NCBI GenBank assembly: GCA_017303635.1 | Contig: JAFLCG010000001.1 | Coordinates: forward strand, 434,001-498,000 | Direction: 5' to 3' | Source: Anaerolineae bacterium | Lineage (GTDB): Bacteria; Chloroflexota; Anaerolineae; Aggregatilineales; Phototrophicaceae | Length of the DNA: 64,000 nt | Part shown: positions 10,311 through 18,743 of the stretch, piece by piece | How the letters are laid out: every line of letters starts with the position of its first letter | Position numbering within the stretch: the stretch's first letter is position 1 | Notes under the pieces: generated by a model | Told to the model about the DNA's origin: nothing | The model's input: only the letters and a program-made list of their open reading frames with translations | Databases searched by the model: none | Program-made: the position numbers and the translations under genes

Positions 10311-11402
10311 ATGACGAACCAATTTCCCTTTGAAGTGGATTACAAACCTCACCTACCTCAAAAAACCGACTACGGGATCGCCTTCTGTGGGACGGGCGGC
10401 ATCGTCCAGTACGCGCATATTCCAGCGTACAAGAAGGCCGGATTCAAGCTGGTCGGGTGTTACGACCTGAACGCGGACACGGCCAGGAAAGTGGCTGCCG
10501 ATCACGGCCTGCCGCGCGCCTATGCCACGCTGGATGAGCTGCTGGCTGACCCGGCGGTGGAGATTGTCGATATTGCGGTGCCGCCGTGGGAGCAGTTGAA
10601 GGTCGTCCGGCAGATCGCCGCAGCGGGCAAGCACATGCTCTGCCAGAAGCCGATGGCGGATACCTTCAGCGATGCGGTCGAAATTGTCGATCTGGCCCGG
10701 AAGGCCGGGGTCAAACAGGCTATCAATCACCAGATGCGCTGGGACGCGGGCATCCGCGCCAGCAAGCACCTGGTCGAGCAAGGCATCATCGGGCAGCCGA
10801 CTGATGTGCAGATTCAGGTGAACACGGCCACCCCCTGGCATATGTGGCCCTGGCTGGCAGCGGTTCCCCGGCTGGAAGTGCTGTTCCACAGCATCCATTA
10901 CATTGATGCAACCCGCTATATCTTTGGTGACCCGGAATGGGTGACGAGCCGTCACGCTCGCTATGCCGGGCAGGGCGGCGTCAAAGGGGAAACCAAGACG
11001 ATCACGATCATGGATTATGCGGATGGGTTGCAGGCGCTGGTGGCGGTCAACCATTACAACCTGTGGGCCGAACCCTTCGCCACATTCCGCTTCATCGGCA
11101 CCGAGGGGGCCATCGACGGCACCATCGGCCTGATGTACAACTACCCGACCGGACGACCGGACACCATGACCATTACCTCCAGCCAGTACGGCAAGGGTGT
11201 CAAGATCACGCCCACGCTGGAGGAGATGTGGATACCCGATGCCTTCGTCGGCACGATGGCCTCGCTGATGGAAGCCATCCAGACAGACAGCGCCCCCAAA
11301 GACAACAGCACGGCTGACAACCTGAATACCCTGCGCGTGGTCAACGCGGCGTACATGTCCGCTGCCGAGAACCGTTCAGTTCGCATCGCGGAGGTGCACT
11401 AA
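10311..11402 (+). CDS. Gfo/Idh/MocA family NAD(P)-dependent oxidoreductase
   Basis: A 363-residue dehydrogenase of the sugar/inositol oxidoreductase family. The N-terminal Rossmann fold shows GIAFCGTGGIVQYAHIPAY (residues 22-40), and the active-site region reads MLCQKPMAD (about 109-117) where many members have EKP; the lysine is Lys113. The C-terminal domain has the beta-sheet stretch typical of the family (FRFIGTEGAIDGTIG). The stop overlaps the next start by one base (TAATG). In context it probably oxidises a sugar or sugar acid upstream of the lactonase and SDR steps. The substrate is not known. Confidence 0.9.
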   Translation: MTNQFPFEVDYKPHLPQKTDYGIAFCGTGGIVQYAHIPAYKKAGFKLVGCYDLNADTARKVAADHGLPRAYATLDELLADPAVEIVDIAVPPWEQLKVVRQIAAAGKHMLCQKPMADTFSDAVEIVDLARKAGVKQAINHQMRWDAGIRASKHLVEQGIIGQPTDVQIQVNTATPWHMWPWLAAVPRLEVLFHSIHYIDATRYIFGDPEWVTSRHARYAGQGGVKGETKTITIMDYADGLQALVAVNHYNLWAEPFATFRFIGTEGAIDGTIGLMYNYPTGRPDTMTITSSQYGKGVKITPTLEEMWIPDAFVGTMASLMEAIQTDSAPKDNSTADNLNTLRVVNAAYMSAAENRSVRIAEVH

Positions 11403-12226
11403 TGCCCGCACCGATACCCGGTCGTCATGCCGGTAAAGTCGCCATCGTCACCGGAGCCGGTCAGGGCATTGGGTTGGGGATCGCCCGGCGGCTGACGGCG
11501 GAAGGCGCACGGGTGGTTATTGCCGAATACAACCGGGCTAACGCGGAAGCGGCGGCGGCAGAAATCGGCGGCGGGGCGGTGGCCTACCCGGTCGATATTG
11601 GCGAACCCGACCAGGTGACACAGATGGTGTCGGACGTGGTTCAGACCTGCGGGCGGATTGATTTCCTGATCAATAATGCCGGGGTGAACAAGACCCAGTA
11701 CATGCTGGACGTGACGCCGGATGATTGGGATCGGGTGCAGCGGGTGAACCAGAAGGGCCTGTTCTTCTGCCTGCAGACGGTCGCCAAGCAGATGATTGCC
11801 CAAATCCCCGACGAGGTGAAAGCGGCAGGGAAAGCCCCGCACAGCTACGGCAAGATCGTGAATTTCTCGTCAGTCGCGGGTCGCAGCGGGCGGCCCTACG
11901 CGGCGGATTACTCGGCTTCAAAGTGGGCGGTCATCAGCATCACGCAGAGCGCGGCGCTGGCGCTGGCCGCCTACAACATCAATGTCAATGCGATCTGCCC
12001 CGGTCTGGTGCCGACCCCCATGTGGACGGATATTGACCGCGTGCAGGCGGCGCGCTTTGGCCTCGACCAGGGCGGCTGGATGCAGAAGTCGATTGATGCC
12101 ATCCCCCTGAAGCGGGCGGCCCAACCCGAAGATATTGCGGCGGCGGTGTCCTTCCTGTGTTCGACCGATGCGGATTACATTACCGGGCAGGCGCTGAATG
12201 TGGACGGCGGGATTGAGATGAATTAG
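11402..12226 (+). CDS. Short-chain dehydrogenase/reductase
   Basis: A 274-residue classical SDR. The cofactor loop is TGAGQGIG (17-24), NNAG is at 91-94, and the catalytic residues appear as Ser156/157 (NFSSVAG), Tyr170 and Lys174 (YSASK). A C-terminal ITGQALNVDGG is typical of sugar alcohol or sugar dehydrogenases. It is translationally coupled to the preceding Gfo/Idh/MocA gene, so both likely act on the same sugar. The extra residues between the NAG region and the catalytic Ser (DEVKAAGKAPHSYGK) are slightly longer than usual. Confidence 0.92.
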   Translation: MPAPIPGRHAGKVAIVTGAGQGIGLGIARRLTAEGARVVIAEYNRANAEAAAAEIGGGAVAYPVDIGEPDQVTQMVSDVVQTCGRIDFLINNAGVNKTQYMLDVTPDDWDRVQRVNQKGLFFCLQTVAKQMIAQIPDEVKAAGKAPHSYGKIVNFSSVAGRSGRPYAADYSASKWAVISITQSAALALAAYNINVNAICPGLVPTPMWTDIDRVQAARFGLDQGGWMQKSIDAIPLKRAAQPEDIAAAVSFLCSTDADYITGQALNVDGGIEMN

Positions 12227-12240
12227 GGGAGTAGTGGTCG

Positions 12241-12297
12241 GTGGCTGGTGGTCAGTGGCTAGTGAAAAAGTGCAGAGTGCACAGTGCAGAGTCCGCC
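12241..12297. repeat. Short degenerate tandem repeats after the SDR gene
   Basis: Two micro-repeat tracts: variants of GGTCAGTGGCTAGTG, then AGTGCAGAGTGCACAGTGCAGAGT-like hexamer variants. Such tracts are common in intergenic spacers of this kind of genome. An open frame across them (12241-12468) is not considered a gene. Confidence 0.6.
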
Positions 12298-12343
12298 TGT
12301 CCCATCAGGAAGCGGCATAGAGTTGTGCCGCGCAAAGACGGAA

Positions 12344-12427
12344 CCTCACCCCAACCCCTCTCCGAATTCGCGCCCCTCAAAGGTTGCGAAGCTGAGGTCA
12401 TCCGGGAGTCGGGGCGCTGGAGAGGGG
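12344..12427. repeat. Palindromic intergenic repeat, 'CCTCACCCC...GGAGAGGGG' family, copy 1
   Basis: CCTCACCCCAACCCCTCTCC opens the element. The arm CCCCTCTCC (12355-12363) pairs with GGAGAGGGG (12419-12427), and inside it GCGCCCC (12370-12376) pairs with GGGGCGC (12411-12417). The element would fold as a long stem in RNA. Three more copies of the family lie at 13555, 16180 and 18243. Confidence 0.8.
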
Positions 12428-12516
12428 CTTTCGGAGCAGGGACAGGAGGTTATTGGGTGACTGGTTGAGCCACCTGACCCGAAGAAAACGATTTAGGTAG
12501 TACGAAAAGGAAACTC

Positions 12517-13566
12517 ATGTATTTATATAAAGATATGCCCTTATTGCCCACGCAGGTGATCGGCAGTTACGGCACCCCCGGCTGGCTTTACATCGTGCGC
12601 GACGCCATGAAGGCCGGGGACAAGATGGGATCGTTCGACATCCGCGAGTCCTTCGATGACGCCACCAACCTCGCCATCATGGAGATGGAAGAAACCGGCG
12701 TGGATGTCATCAGCGACGGCGAGATGCGCCGCTTCAACTTCCTGGTCGGCTTCTACGACTACATTCACGGTGTCCAGAAGATCCCATGGGAGCGCCAACT
12801 GGGCTACCCCGGCCCGGACATGATTAATGCCTTCCGGGCGGTGGACAAGTTCGAGACGCCCAACGGCCTCGGCCTGGTGGAAGAACTGCACTACGCCCGC
12901 ACCCGCACGCAAAAGCCGCTGGTCACGCCGCTGGGCGGCCCGGTGACGTTCGCCTTCCGCATCGACCCCGGCACGGTCTACAAAGACAAGCGCGAAGTGG
13001 CCTGGGCGCTGGTGCCACTGCTCAACCGGGAGTTGAAAGCGGCGGTGGCGGCTGGCGCGACCCATATTCAAGTGGATGAACCCTCGGCGATTGATGATTT
13101 TGTGTCGGTCGATGAATTCGTGGAGATGATGAACGCGATGGTGGAAGGCGTGAACGCTACCATTGGTCTGCACATCTGCTTTGGTAACTATCTCGGTCGC
13201 CCGGCGGTGGCTCACCGTACCTATGAACACGTCGCGCCGATCTTCCCCCGGCTGAATGCGGACATCATCCATCTTGAATTTGCCAATCGCGGCATGTGGC
13301 AGGCGGACATCTTCAGCAAGTATGCCCGTGACGACCAATACCTGGCGGCGGGGGTGATTGATGTCAAAGCCCGCGCCGTGGAGAAGCCGGAGATTGTGGC
13401 GGAGCGCATCCGCGCAATCCTCAAGCATACCGATCCCAAGCGCGTGTGGATTTCTGCGGACTGCGGCTTCAGCATGACGGCCCGCTGGGTCGGGCGGGAG
13501 AAGCTGAAGGCGATGGTCGCCGGGACCGAGATCGTCCGGCGCGAGCTGGGGGAGCCTCACCCCTAA
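12517..13566 (+). CDS. Cobalamin-independent methionine synthase (MetE) C-terminal-like methyltransferase
   Basis: A 349-residue single-domain protein like the catalytic half of MetE. The zinc-site pattern is present: His219 and Cys221 (LHICFGN), Glu254 (HLEFAN) and Cys316 (ADCGFSM). SDGE (67-70) and VDEP (186-189) are further family landmarks. It lacks the N-terminal MetE half, as do archaeal-type and many catabolic homologs. It is preceded by a good AAGGAAA site. It lies among sugar genes with the unknown Cys-rich protein downstream, so it may demethylate or transfer a methyl group from an unusual compound rather than make methionine. The last codons and stop lie inside an intergenic repeat. 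Confidence 0.85.
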   Translation: MYLYKDMPLLPTQVIGSYGTPGWLYIVRDAMKAGDKMGSFDIRESFDDATNLAIMEMEETGVDVISDGEMRRFNFLVGFYDYIHGVQKIPWERQLGYPGPDMINAFRAVDKFETPNGLGLVEELHYARTRTQKPLVTPLGGPVTFAFRIDPGTVYKDKREVAWALVPLLNRELKAAVAAGATHIQVDEPSAIDDFVSVDEFVEMMNAMVEGVNATIGLHICFGNYLGRPAVAHRTYEHVAPIFPRLNADIIHLEFANRGMWQADIFSKYARDDQYLAAGVIDVKARAVEKPEIVAERIRAILKHTDPKRVWISADCGFSMTARWVGREKLKAMVAGTEIVRRELGEPHP

Positions 13567-13637
13567 ATCCCCTCTCCGTTCGGCGGCGCGCTACGTTTTG
13601 GGTGAAGTTAAGCTCGCCGGCGCCGCCTGGAGAGGGG
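13555..13637. repeat. Palindromic intergenic repeat, same family, copy 2 (overlaps a stop codon)
   Basis: The CCTCACCCCTAAATCCCCTC tract starts inside the MetE-like gene and supplies its stop codon TAA. CCCCTCTCC (13569-13577) pairs with GGAGAGGGG (13629-13637), and GGCGGCG (13582-13588) pairs with CGCCGCC (13621-13627). The repeat therefore contributed the final codons of the gene. Confidence 0.8.
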
Positions 13638-13647
13638 ACTTGAAGAT

Positions 13648-13678
13648 AGGCGGACATGCTAGTCCGCTCCTACGATGG
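13648..13678. repeat. Small palindromic repeat, 'GGCGGACATGC...GTCCGC..CTACG' family, short copy
   Basis: AGGCGGACATG CTAGTCCGC TCCTACG forms an inverted repeat (GCGGAC with GTCCGC). A longer version, with extra internal palindrome, lies at 24331-24376. Confidence 0.75.
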
Positions 13679-13706
13679 TTGATTATTTTGGAAGTTGATT
13701 GAGATC

Positions 13707-14699
13707 ATGCCGTTGAAATACACCTACTCGGAAGTGCTAGGGCGGGAACTACGGCTGGATGACCCGGACACCATCGGCGTCTCCTCGCAGACTCTGGCGG
13801 AGGAGGCCATCCGCGCCGGGCGGGATGAAGAAGCCGTCACCCTGGTGAATTACTTCCTGCGCGAAATGCAGATCATGCACCGCATTATGTGGACATGGGC
13901 GGAAGACATCGTGCGCTTCATCCTGGAAAAATCCGGCAGCGGGCCGGGGCTGGATGTAAGCGGGGCGGCGGGCATCCTGCGCGTGTTCAAAACAGCTGAA
14001 CTCGGCATTGCCCCGCGTGACCGCTGCCTGGAAGCACTGGCGGCAGGCGACCGGGACGGCGCGATCCACTGGCTCGACCGGATGCGGCTGGAGATCAAGA
14101 ACCCACATGAGCTGATGGTCGCCTGGGTGCAGGATATGCTGACCTACTGCGCGGCGACCTGGGGCGAGGAGTCGGTGCTGGAGACCATCCTGCACACGCA
14201 CCAGTCCATCTGGGGCGACCGCTACGAAAACTGGGACAAGATGACCCCCTGGGAGAAAGTGGCGCTGACCATCGAAGGGATGCGCGGCGGGCACTTCAGC
14301 GGGGCGCGGCGGCGCGGGGATGTGCAGGTGGCGGAAGAACACGACCGCTTTGTGGTCAGCTTTGACCCCTGCGGGAGCGGCGGCGTGCTGCGCCGGGGCG
14401 ACCCGGAAACCGGACGCGGGCCGTACCCGATTGGTGAGCATGGCACCAACCGTGAGCCGCATCTGTGGACGTGGCAGAAAACCGGCGTCCACTGGTACTG
14501 CGCCCACTGCGCGATTGCGATGGAATGGCTGCCGGGGCGTAAACGTGGTCATCCCCTGCGCCCGCTGGATCACACGCTGGATCATCAGGCGCCGTGCGTC
14601 TGGTACATCTATAAAGACGAAAAACAAACGCGGGACTATCACTACCCGCGTACCGGGTTAATCAAGCCGGAGGATATTCCTCATGAGTCAAAGGAGTAA
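13707..14699 (+). CDS. Unknown protein with C-terminal Cys/His-rich domain
   Basis: I do not recognise this 330-residue protein. The ATG at 13707 is preferred; an in-frame TTG at 13695 is possible, and neither has a strong ribosome site. The N-terminal two thirds are helical and charged. The last third carries regularly spaced cysteines and aromatics: FDPCGSGG, PHLWTWQKTGVHWYCAHCAIAME and CVWYIYKD. The CAHC pair together with the CGSGG and CVW cysteines could bind a metal. It follows the MetE-like gene on the same strand and precedes a sugar importer, so a partner role in methyl-group or C1 chemistry is possible but only a guess. Confidence 0.75.
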   Translation: MPLKYTYSEVLGRELRLDDPDTIGVSSQTLAEEAIRAGRDEEAVTLVNYFLREMQIMHRIMWTWAEDIVRFILEKSGSGPGLDVSGAAGILRVFKTAELGIAPRDRCLEALAAGDRDGAIHWLDRMRLEIKNPHELMVAWVQDMLTYCAATWGEESVLETILHTHQSIWGDRYENWDKMTPWEKVALTIEGMRGGHFSGARRRGDVQVAEEHDRFVVSFDPCGSGGVLRRGDPETGRGPYPIGEHGTNREPHLWTWQKTGVHWYCAHCAIAMEWLPGRKRGHPLRPLDHTLDHQAPCVWYIYKDEKQTRDYHYPRTGLIKPEDIPHESKE

Positions 14700-14772
14700 A
14701 GCTGACCCTGCCTGATATCAATGCTTTTTCTAGTCTGTGTATTGTGACTGTTTGTGAATAGGAGTCTTTCCA

Positions 14773-16143
14773 ATGCGTAAACGTCTTATCTTGAGCTTCG
14801 CGCTGGCTCTGGTCGCCCTGTTGGGTGTCGGCCTGGTCAACGCCCAGGACGCGCTGCCGAACGACGGCGCGATGGCCGGAACCGATATGGATCTGACCGG
14901 CGTCACCATCCGTATGGCGACCATCGGCAACGCCCCGTATGAACTGGCCTATACCTTCATCCCGATGTTTGAAGAAGCGACCGGCGCGACGGTTGAGATC
15001 GTCTTCAAGGGTGACGGCTTCCAGATCGACAAAAAACTCACCCAGGACTACGCCACCGGCGCGGTCGATTACGATGTGGCCTGGGATCACACCAGCTTCT
15101 ACTCGGCCTATGTGCCGTACCTGGAACCGCTGAACGCTTACTTCAGCGAAGAAGAACTGGCGCAGTTCAGCCCGGCGATCATCAACGCCTCGACGATTGA
15201 CGGCAACCTGTACGTCATCCCGCGTCATGCCGACATCAGCGTGGTCCATTACCGCACTGACCTGTACGAAGACCCGGCGAACATGGCCGCCTTCAAGGAA
15301 CGCTTCGGTTACGACCTGGCTGCGCCGACCACCTGGCGCGAACTAGGCGACCAGGCCACTTTCTTCGCCAACCCCGGCGAGAACTTCTGGGGTACTCAGT
15401 GGGCCGGTAAGGAAGAAGGCCTGAGCGGCCGCTTCTATGAACTGCTGGTCGCCAACGGTGGCAACCTGTTCGATGCCGACCTGAAGCCGATCTTCAACAA
15501 CGAAGTGGGTGTGGCGACGGCCCAATGGCTGCATGACCTGTATCAGGCTGGCACGCTGCCGCCGGATATGACCAACTACCTGTGGCCGGAAGTGGCGGCG
15601 AACTTCTGCAATGGTCAGATGGCGGTCTACACCGAATGGTACGGCTGGTACAGCTACTTCCAGGACCCGGCGAGCTGCCCGAACGTCGCCGGTAAGTTCG
15701 GCCTCGTCCGCGCCCCGGTTGGCGACGGTGGCATCCACTCTGGTTGGGCAGGCGCGCATGGTTACTCCATCCCCGCCAGCAGCCAGAACAAGCAGGCTGC
15801 GGCCCAGCTCATCAAGTTCCTGACCTCGGAATTCGTGCTGACCGAAGAATCGCGCCAGGGCGCGCTGCCCGTCCGCAATGACGTGTGGGCACGCATCCAG
15901 GGTGATGCCGAGTCCGCCGAACGCCAACTGGATCGTGACCGCCTGGTGCTGGCGCAGACCCAGTTGAACGAAGACTTCTTCACCCCGCCGCTGATCGCGG
16001 ACTGGATCAATGCCTCGAACATCATCTACCCGGCCATTCAGGAAATCCTGATCACCCCGGATATTGATATTCAGGCGCGGCTCGATCAGGCGGCTGCCGA
16101 TGTCGAGCAGATGATGACAGATGCGGGTTACTACGACAGCTAA
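14773..16143 (+). CDS. ABC sugar importer substrate-binding protein (family 1)
   Basis: A 456-residue exported binding protein. The signal peptide is residues 1-24 (cut after VNA), without a lipobox cysteine. GGAG at 14761-14764 supports the start. The mature part has the ITMATIGN-like first strand, the DVAWDHTSF hinge region and the GKFGLVRAPVGDGGIHSGW segment typical of sugar-binding proteins. It is followed by two permeases, after a gap full of hairpin-forming repeats that may lower permease expression relative to the binding protein. The substrate is unknown; a deoxy sugar or sugar acid fits the neighbourhood. Confidence 0.92.
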   Translation: MRKRLILSFALALVALLGVGLVNAQDALPNDGAMAGTDMDLTGVTIRMATIGNAPYELAYTFIPMFEEATGATVEIVFKGDGFQIDKKLTQDYATGAVDYDVAWDHTSFYSAYVPYLEPLNAYFSEEELAQFSPAIINASTIDGNLYVIPRHADISVVHYRTDLYEDPANMAAFKERFGYDLAAPTTWRELGDQATFFANPGENFWGTQWAGKEEGLSGRFYELLVANGGNLFDADLKPIFNNEVGVATAQWLHDLYQAGTLPPDMTNYLWPEVAANFCNGQMAVYTEWYGWYSYFQDPASCPNVAGKFGLVRAPVGDGGIHSGWAGAHGYSIPASSQNKQAAAQLIKFLTSEFVLTEESRQGALPVRNDVWARIQGDAESAERQLDRDRLVLAQTQLNEDFFTPPLIADWINASNIIYPAIQEILITPDIDIQARLDQAAADVEQMMTDAGYYDS

Positions 16144-16179
16144 AGGTTAGAGCGGCTTATGAACTTTCCTCCCGTATAG

Positions 16180-16269
16180 CCCTCATCCCCCGGCCCCTTC
16201 TCCCATCGGGAGAAGGGGAGTCAGGGTCAAAAGTCCCTCTCCCACCGGGAGAGGGATGAAGGGTGAGGG
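16180..16269. repeat. Palindromic intergenic repeat, double hairpin, copy 3
   Basis: Two near-perfect hairpins lie side by side: CCCCTTCTCCC (16194-16204) with GGGAGAAGGGG (16208-16218), and CCCTCTCCC (16235-16243) with GGGAGAGGG (16247-16255). Outer arms CCCTCATCC (16180-16188) and GGGTGAGGG (16261-16269) enclose both. It lies between a binding protein and its permeases and could stabilise or attenuate the mRNA. Confidence 0.85.
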
Positions 16270-16296
16270 CATCAAAGTGCATAACCGCCTCTAGAT

Positions 16297-16331
16297 GTAG
16301 GGGCGATCCCGATGGGTCGCCCCTGCGATGG
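16297..16331. repeat. Small palindromic repeat, 'GTAGGGGCG..CGCCCCT' family
   Basis: GTAGGGGCGATCCCGATGG followed by GTCGCCCCTGCGATGG gives GGGGCGAtCCC paired with GGGtCGCCCC. It belongs to the same broad repeat class as 18654, 18861 and 24331. Confidence 0.75.
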
Positions 16332-16363
16332 ATCACAGATCGGATTAAGTTGAATGGGACGCC

Positions 16364-17320
16364 ATGGCTGCTGAACCGCTTTCGACCGTCACTCAAGCCA
16401 CCACCGCCTCGGCACGGCCTAAACGCCGGGGCAGCCGGACGGCGACCTGGTTCCCTTATTTTTTGATCGCCCCGGCGATTGCCATTATTTTGCTGGTGGT
16501 CTTATTTCCGCTGATATATTCCTTTTACCTGAGCTTTACGCCCTACCGGCTGCTCAAGCCGGAGACGCTGGCGATCCGCTGGGACGATGTGCTCATCAAT
16601 TACCGCCGCCTGCTGGAAGATGACATCTTCTGGCGCGCCTTCGGCAATACCATCATCTATGTGGCGGTGACGGTCAACCTGCAACTGGTGCTGGGTTTGT
16701 TCCTGTCGCAATTGCTGGCGCGGGTGACGCGCGGGCAGAGCATCTTGCGGACGCTCATCATGGTGCCGATGATGTTCGCGCCGATCCTGGTCGGTTTTCA
16801 GTATGGCTGGTTTTTCAACGCGACGGTGGGCATCGTTAATGGCGGCCTGCGCGACCTGGGTCTGATCCAGACACCGATCAAGTGGCTGGTGGATGTGCCG
16901 CTGGGGATGATCTCCATCATGATCGCGGACATCTGGATGAGCACGCCGGTGGTCGCCATCATCCTGCTGGCGGGGACGCTGTCGCTGCCGAGCGAACCCT
17001 TTGAAGCGGCGGAGGTGGATGGGGCTTCGCCCTGGCAGAAGTTCCGCTTCATCACCTATCCGATGCTGGGGCCGTTCATCACCATCGCGCTCACCATCCG
17101 CTCGCTGGATATGGCCCGCGCCTTTGACATCGCCATGATTATGACCGGCGGCGGTCCTGCGAACCGCACCGAACTGGCCTGGACGTACATCAACCGGCTG
17201 GCGCTGAATGACCGCAACTTCGGCCTCGGTTCCGCCATGTCCTTCGTCACGGTGGTGGTGACGCTGGTCTTCACCCTGTATTTCTTCCGCCAGCTCATCA
17301 AGAGCCGCATTGTGTATTGA
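16364..17320 (+). CDS. Sugar ABC transporter permease, MalF/UgpA type
   Basis: A 318-residue membrane permease with six hydrophobic segments, the first at about residues 30-53, and the EAA loop FEAAEVDGASPWQKF near residue 208. The cytoplasmic N-terminus (about 28 residues) is basic and Thr/Ala-rich. The stop TGA lies 10 bases before its partner's start. It forms an importer with the binding protein at 14773 and the permease at 17331. The ribosome site is weak (GGGAC). Confidence 0.94.
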   Translation: MAAEPLSTVTQATTASARPKRRGSRTATWFPYFLIAPAIAIILLVVLFPLIYSFYLSFTPYRLLKPETLAIRWDDVLINYRRLLEDDIFWRAFGNTIIYVAVTVNLQLVLGLFLSQLLARVTRGQSILRTLIMVPMMFAPILVGFQYGWFFNATVGIVNGGLRDLGLIQTPIKWLVDVPLGMISIMIADIWMSTPVVAIILLAGTLSLPSEPFEAAEVDGASPWQKFRFITYPMLGPFITIALTIRSLDMARAFDIAMIMTGGGPANRTELAWTYINRLALNDRNFGLGSAMSFVTVVVTLVFTLYFFRQLIKSRIVY

Positions 17321-17330
17321 GGATCGCCCT

Positions 17331-18197
17331 ATGGTTGCCAGCGTAAATCCCCGCAAGAGACTCAACCAGGCGCTGCTCAATCTGCTGGCCTGGGTGATCG
17401 TGCTGGTCACGCTCTTTCCGGCAGTCTGGGTGGTGCTGACCGCCATCCGCCCTTATAGCGAAATTAACGCGGTGCCGGTGGTCTGGATACCGCGCGAAAT
17501 CACCTTTGAGGCTTACGTCAATATGTTCGGCGGTAACCCGGACATGGTGACGCAGGCACCCATCGGTCGCTATGCGCTGAATTCGATCATCGTCGCGCTG
17601 TTCAGCACGATCTTTGCGGTGGCGCTCGGCACTGCAGCCGGGTATGCCTTCTCGCGCTTTCGCTTTCGCGGGCATACGACCATCTTCCTGGGCATGATGC
17701 TGGCCCGCGCCATTCCGGGGATTGCGCTGGGTCTGCCGCTGTTTGTGTTGTTCTCCCGCTTGGGGATGCTCAACCAGCTTTCGACGCTGATCATCATCAA
17801 CGTGGCGCTGAATATTCCGTTCACCGCCTGGTTGATGGATGGCTTCTTCCGCACCATCCCGGCAGACCTGGATGAGTCCGCCTACATCGACGGTGCGAGC
17901 CACTGGCAGGCATTCTGGCTGATTAACCTGCCGCTGGCACGGTCGGGGATGGCGGCGGCGGCGGTCTTCGCCTTCCTGGCCAGTTGGAACGAATTCCAGA
18001 TCGTCAGCATCATCTCCCGCAGCCCGGAAGGCAAAACCTTCACGGTGGGTCTGCTTGGCTTCATTCAGACCTTCACCAGCGATTGGCGCGGCATGGCGGC
18101 GCTCTCCGCCCTGATGATGATCCCGGCGCTGATCTTCGTGGTGCTGGCGCAGCGGCATATGGTCCGGGGGCTGACCTTCGGCGCGGTCAAGGGCTGA
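17331..18197 (+). CDS. Carbohydrate ABC transporter permease, MalG type
   Basis: I chose the ATG at 17331 because GAGGA (17319-17323) precedes it; an in-frame TTG at 17310 overlaps the upstream gene. The 288-residue permease has the MalG-type segment TAIRPYSEINAVPV after the first membrane helix and the EAA loop LDESAYIDGASHWQAFW, with Ser in the second position. It ends ...GLTFGAVKG, as many UgpE-like permeases do. It completes the importer of this region. Confidence 0.94.
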   Translation: MVASVNPRKRLNQALLNLLAWVIVLVTLFPAVWVVLTAIRPYSEINAVPVVWIPREITFEAYVNMFGGNPDMVTQAPIGRYALNSIIVALFSTIFAVALGTAAGYAFSRFRFRGHTTIFLGMMLARAIPGIALGLPLFVLFSRLGMLNQLSTLIIINVALNIPFTAWLMDGFFRTIPADLDESAYIDGASHWQAFWLINLPLARSGMAAAAVFAFLASWNEFQIVSIISRSPEGKTFTVGLLGFIQTFTSDWRGMAALSALMMIPALIFVVLAQRHMVRGLTFGAVKG

Positions 18198-18242
18198 TGG
18201 ATGTTTCACTCACCTGATGCGTATGGCACGTGTGCAGTCCGG

Positions 18243-18354
18243 CCCTCACCCCTAGCCCCTCTCCCGGACGCCGAAGACGGCTGGGAGAGGGAGAGAAGAT
18301 GCACCAGCGATGATAAAGTCCTTCTCCCGGTGGGAGAAGGATTGAGGATGAGGG
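18243..18354. repeat. Palindromic intergenic repeat, double hairpin, copy 4
   Basis: CCCTCACCCCTAGCCCCTC opens the element. CCCTCTCCC (18257-18265) pairs with GGGAGAGGG (18283-18291), and CCTTCTCCC (18320-18328) pairs with GGGAGAAGG (18332-18340) across a GGT loop. It separates the permease gene from the tautomerase gene and probably acts as an RNA processing or terminating structure. Confidence 0.8.
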
Positions 18355-18392
18355 CTGGTTGCGTAAGGTGATTTATTCAAGGATAAATGTTT

Positions 18393-18617
18393 ATGCCAAC
18401 GGTATTCATTTACTGGTCACCGGGGCGCACCCCGGAGCAAAAAGAACAGGTTGTTGAACACGTCACCGAGACGCTGGTGGAACACGGCAACGCCCGCCGG
18501 GAAGATGTGCTGATTATCTTCCAGGACATTCAGCCGGGTGATATTGGGCGGGCGGGCAAGGTCGTCAACGGGGTCAAAGCGCCTGCCAATTCTCATCATG
18601 AGCCACCTGATACATGA
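18393..18617 (+). CDS. 4-oxalocrotonate-tautomerase-like protein
   Basis: A small enzyme of 74 residues. Tautomerase-superfamily proteins use an N-terminal proline exposed by removal of Met as catalytic base. The second of two nearby ATGs (18393) gives MPTVFIYWSPGRT, which starts with that proline; the first ATG (18387) would bury it, so 18393 is chosen. The pattern TPEQKEQVVEHVTETL and VLIIFQDI fits the family. It lies between a sugar importer and a sugar isomerase-like gene, so an isomerisation of a 2-oxo acid is possible. The C-terminal tail is longer and polar. Confidence 0.8.
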   Translation: MPTVFIYWSPGRTPEQKEQVVEHVTETLVEHGNARREDVLIIFQDIQPGDIGRAGKVVNGVKAPANSHHEPPDT

Positions 18618-18653
18618 AATTAACAGGGCTTACGCAAAACAGCGCATTGTGTA

Positions 18654-18675
18654 GGGGCGCACGGCTGTGCGCCCG
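18654..18675. repeat. Small palindromic repeat GGGGCGCACGGCTGTGCGCC, copy 1
   Basis: GGGCGCAC pairs with GTGCGCCC around GGCT. An identical 22-base copy lies at 18861-18882, in direct orientation 207 bases away. Confidence 0.85.
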
Positions 18676-18715
18676 TCTGAAAACAGTCCTCCATGTGGAA
18701 GTCCTGAAAATGACG

Positions 18716-18743
18716 CAAAATCGGAACATATGTTCCGATTTTG
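18716..18743. terminator. Perfect 28-base palindrome, probable bidirectional terminator
   Basis: The half CAAAATCGGAACAT is followed directly by its exact reverse complement. In RNA from either strand it gives a stem bordered by AAAA on one side and UUUU on the other, the form of a bidirectional intrinsic terminator. It lies about 100 bases after the tautomerase gene. A dimeric regulator site is an alternative. Confidence 0.55.

Noticed and set aside
12241..12468. A 75-codon plus-strand frame after the SDR gene
   Set aside because: It runs through micro-repeats and a palindromic repeat and has no ribosome site.
12541..13560. A 339-codon minus-strand frame opposite the MetE-like gene
   Set aside because: Antisense shadow; the plus-strand product has the full zinc-site pattern and a good ribosome site.
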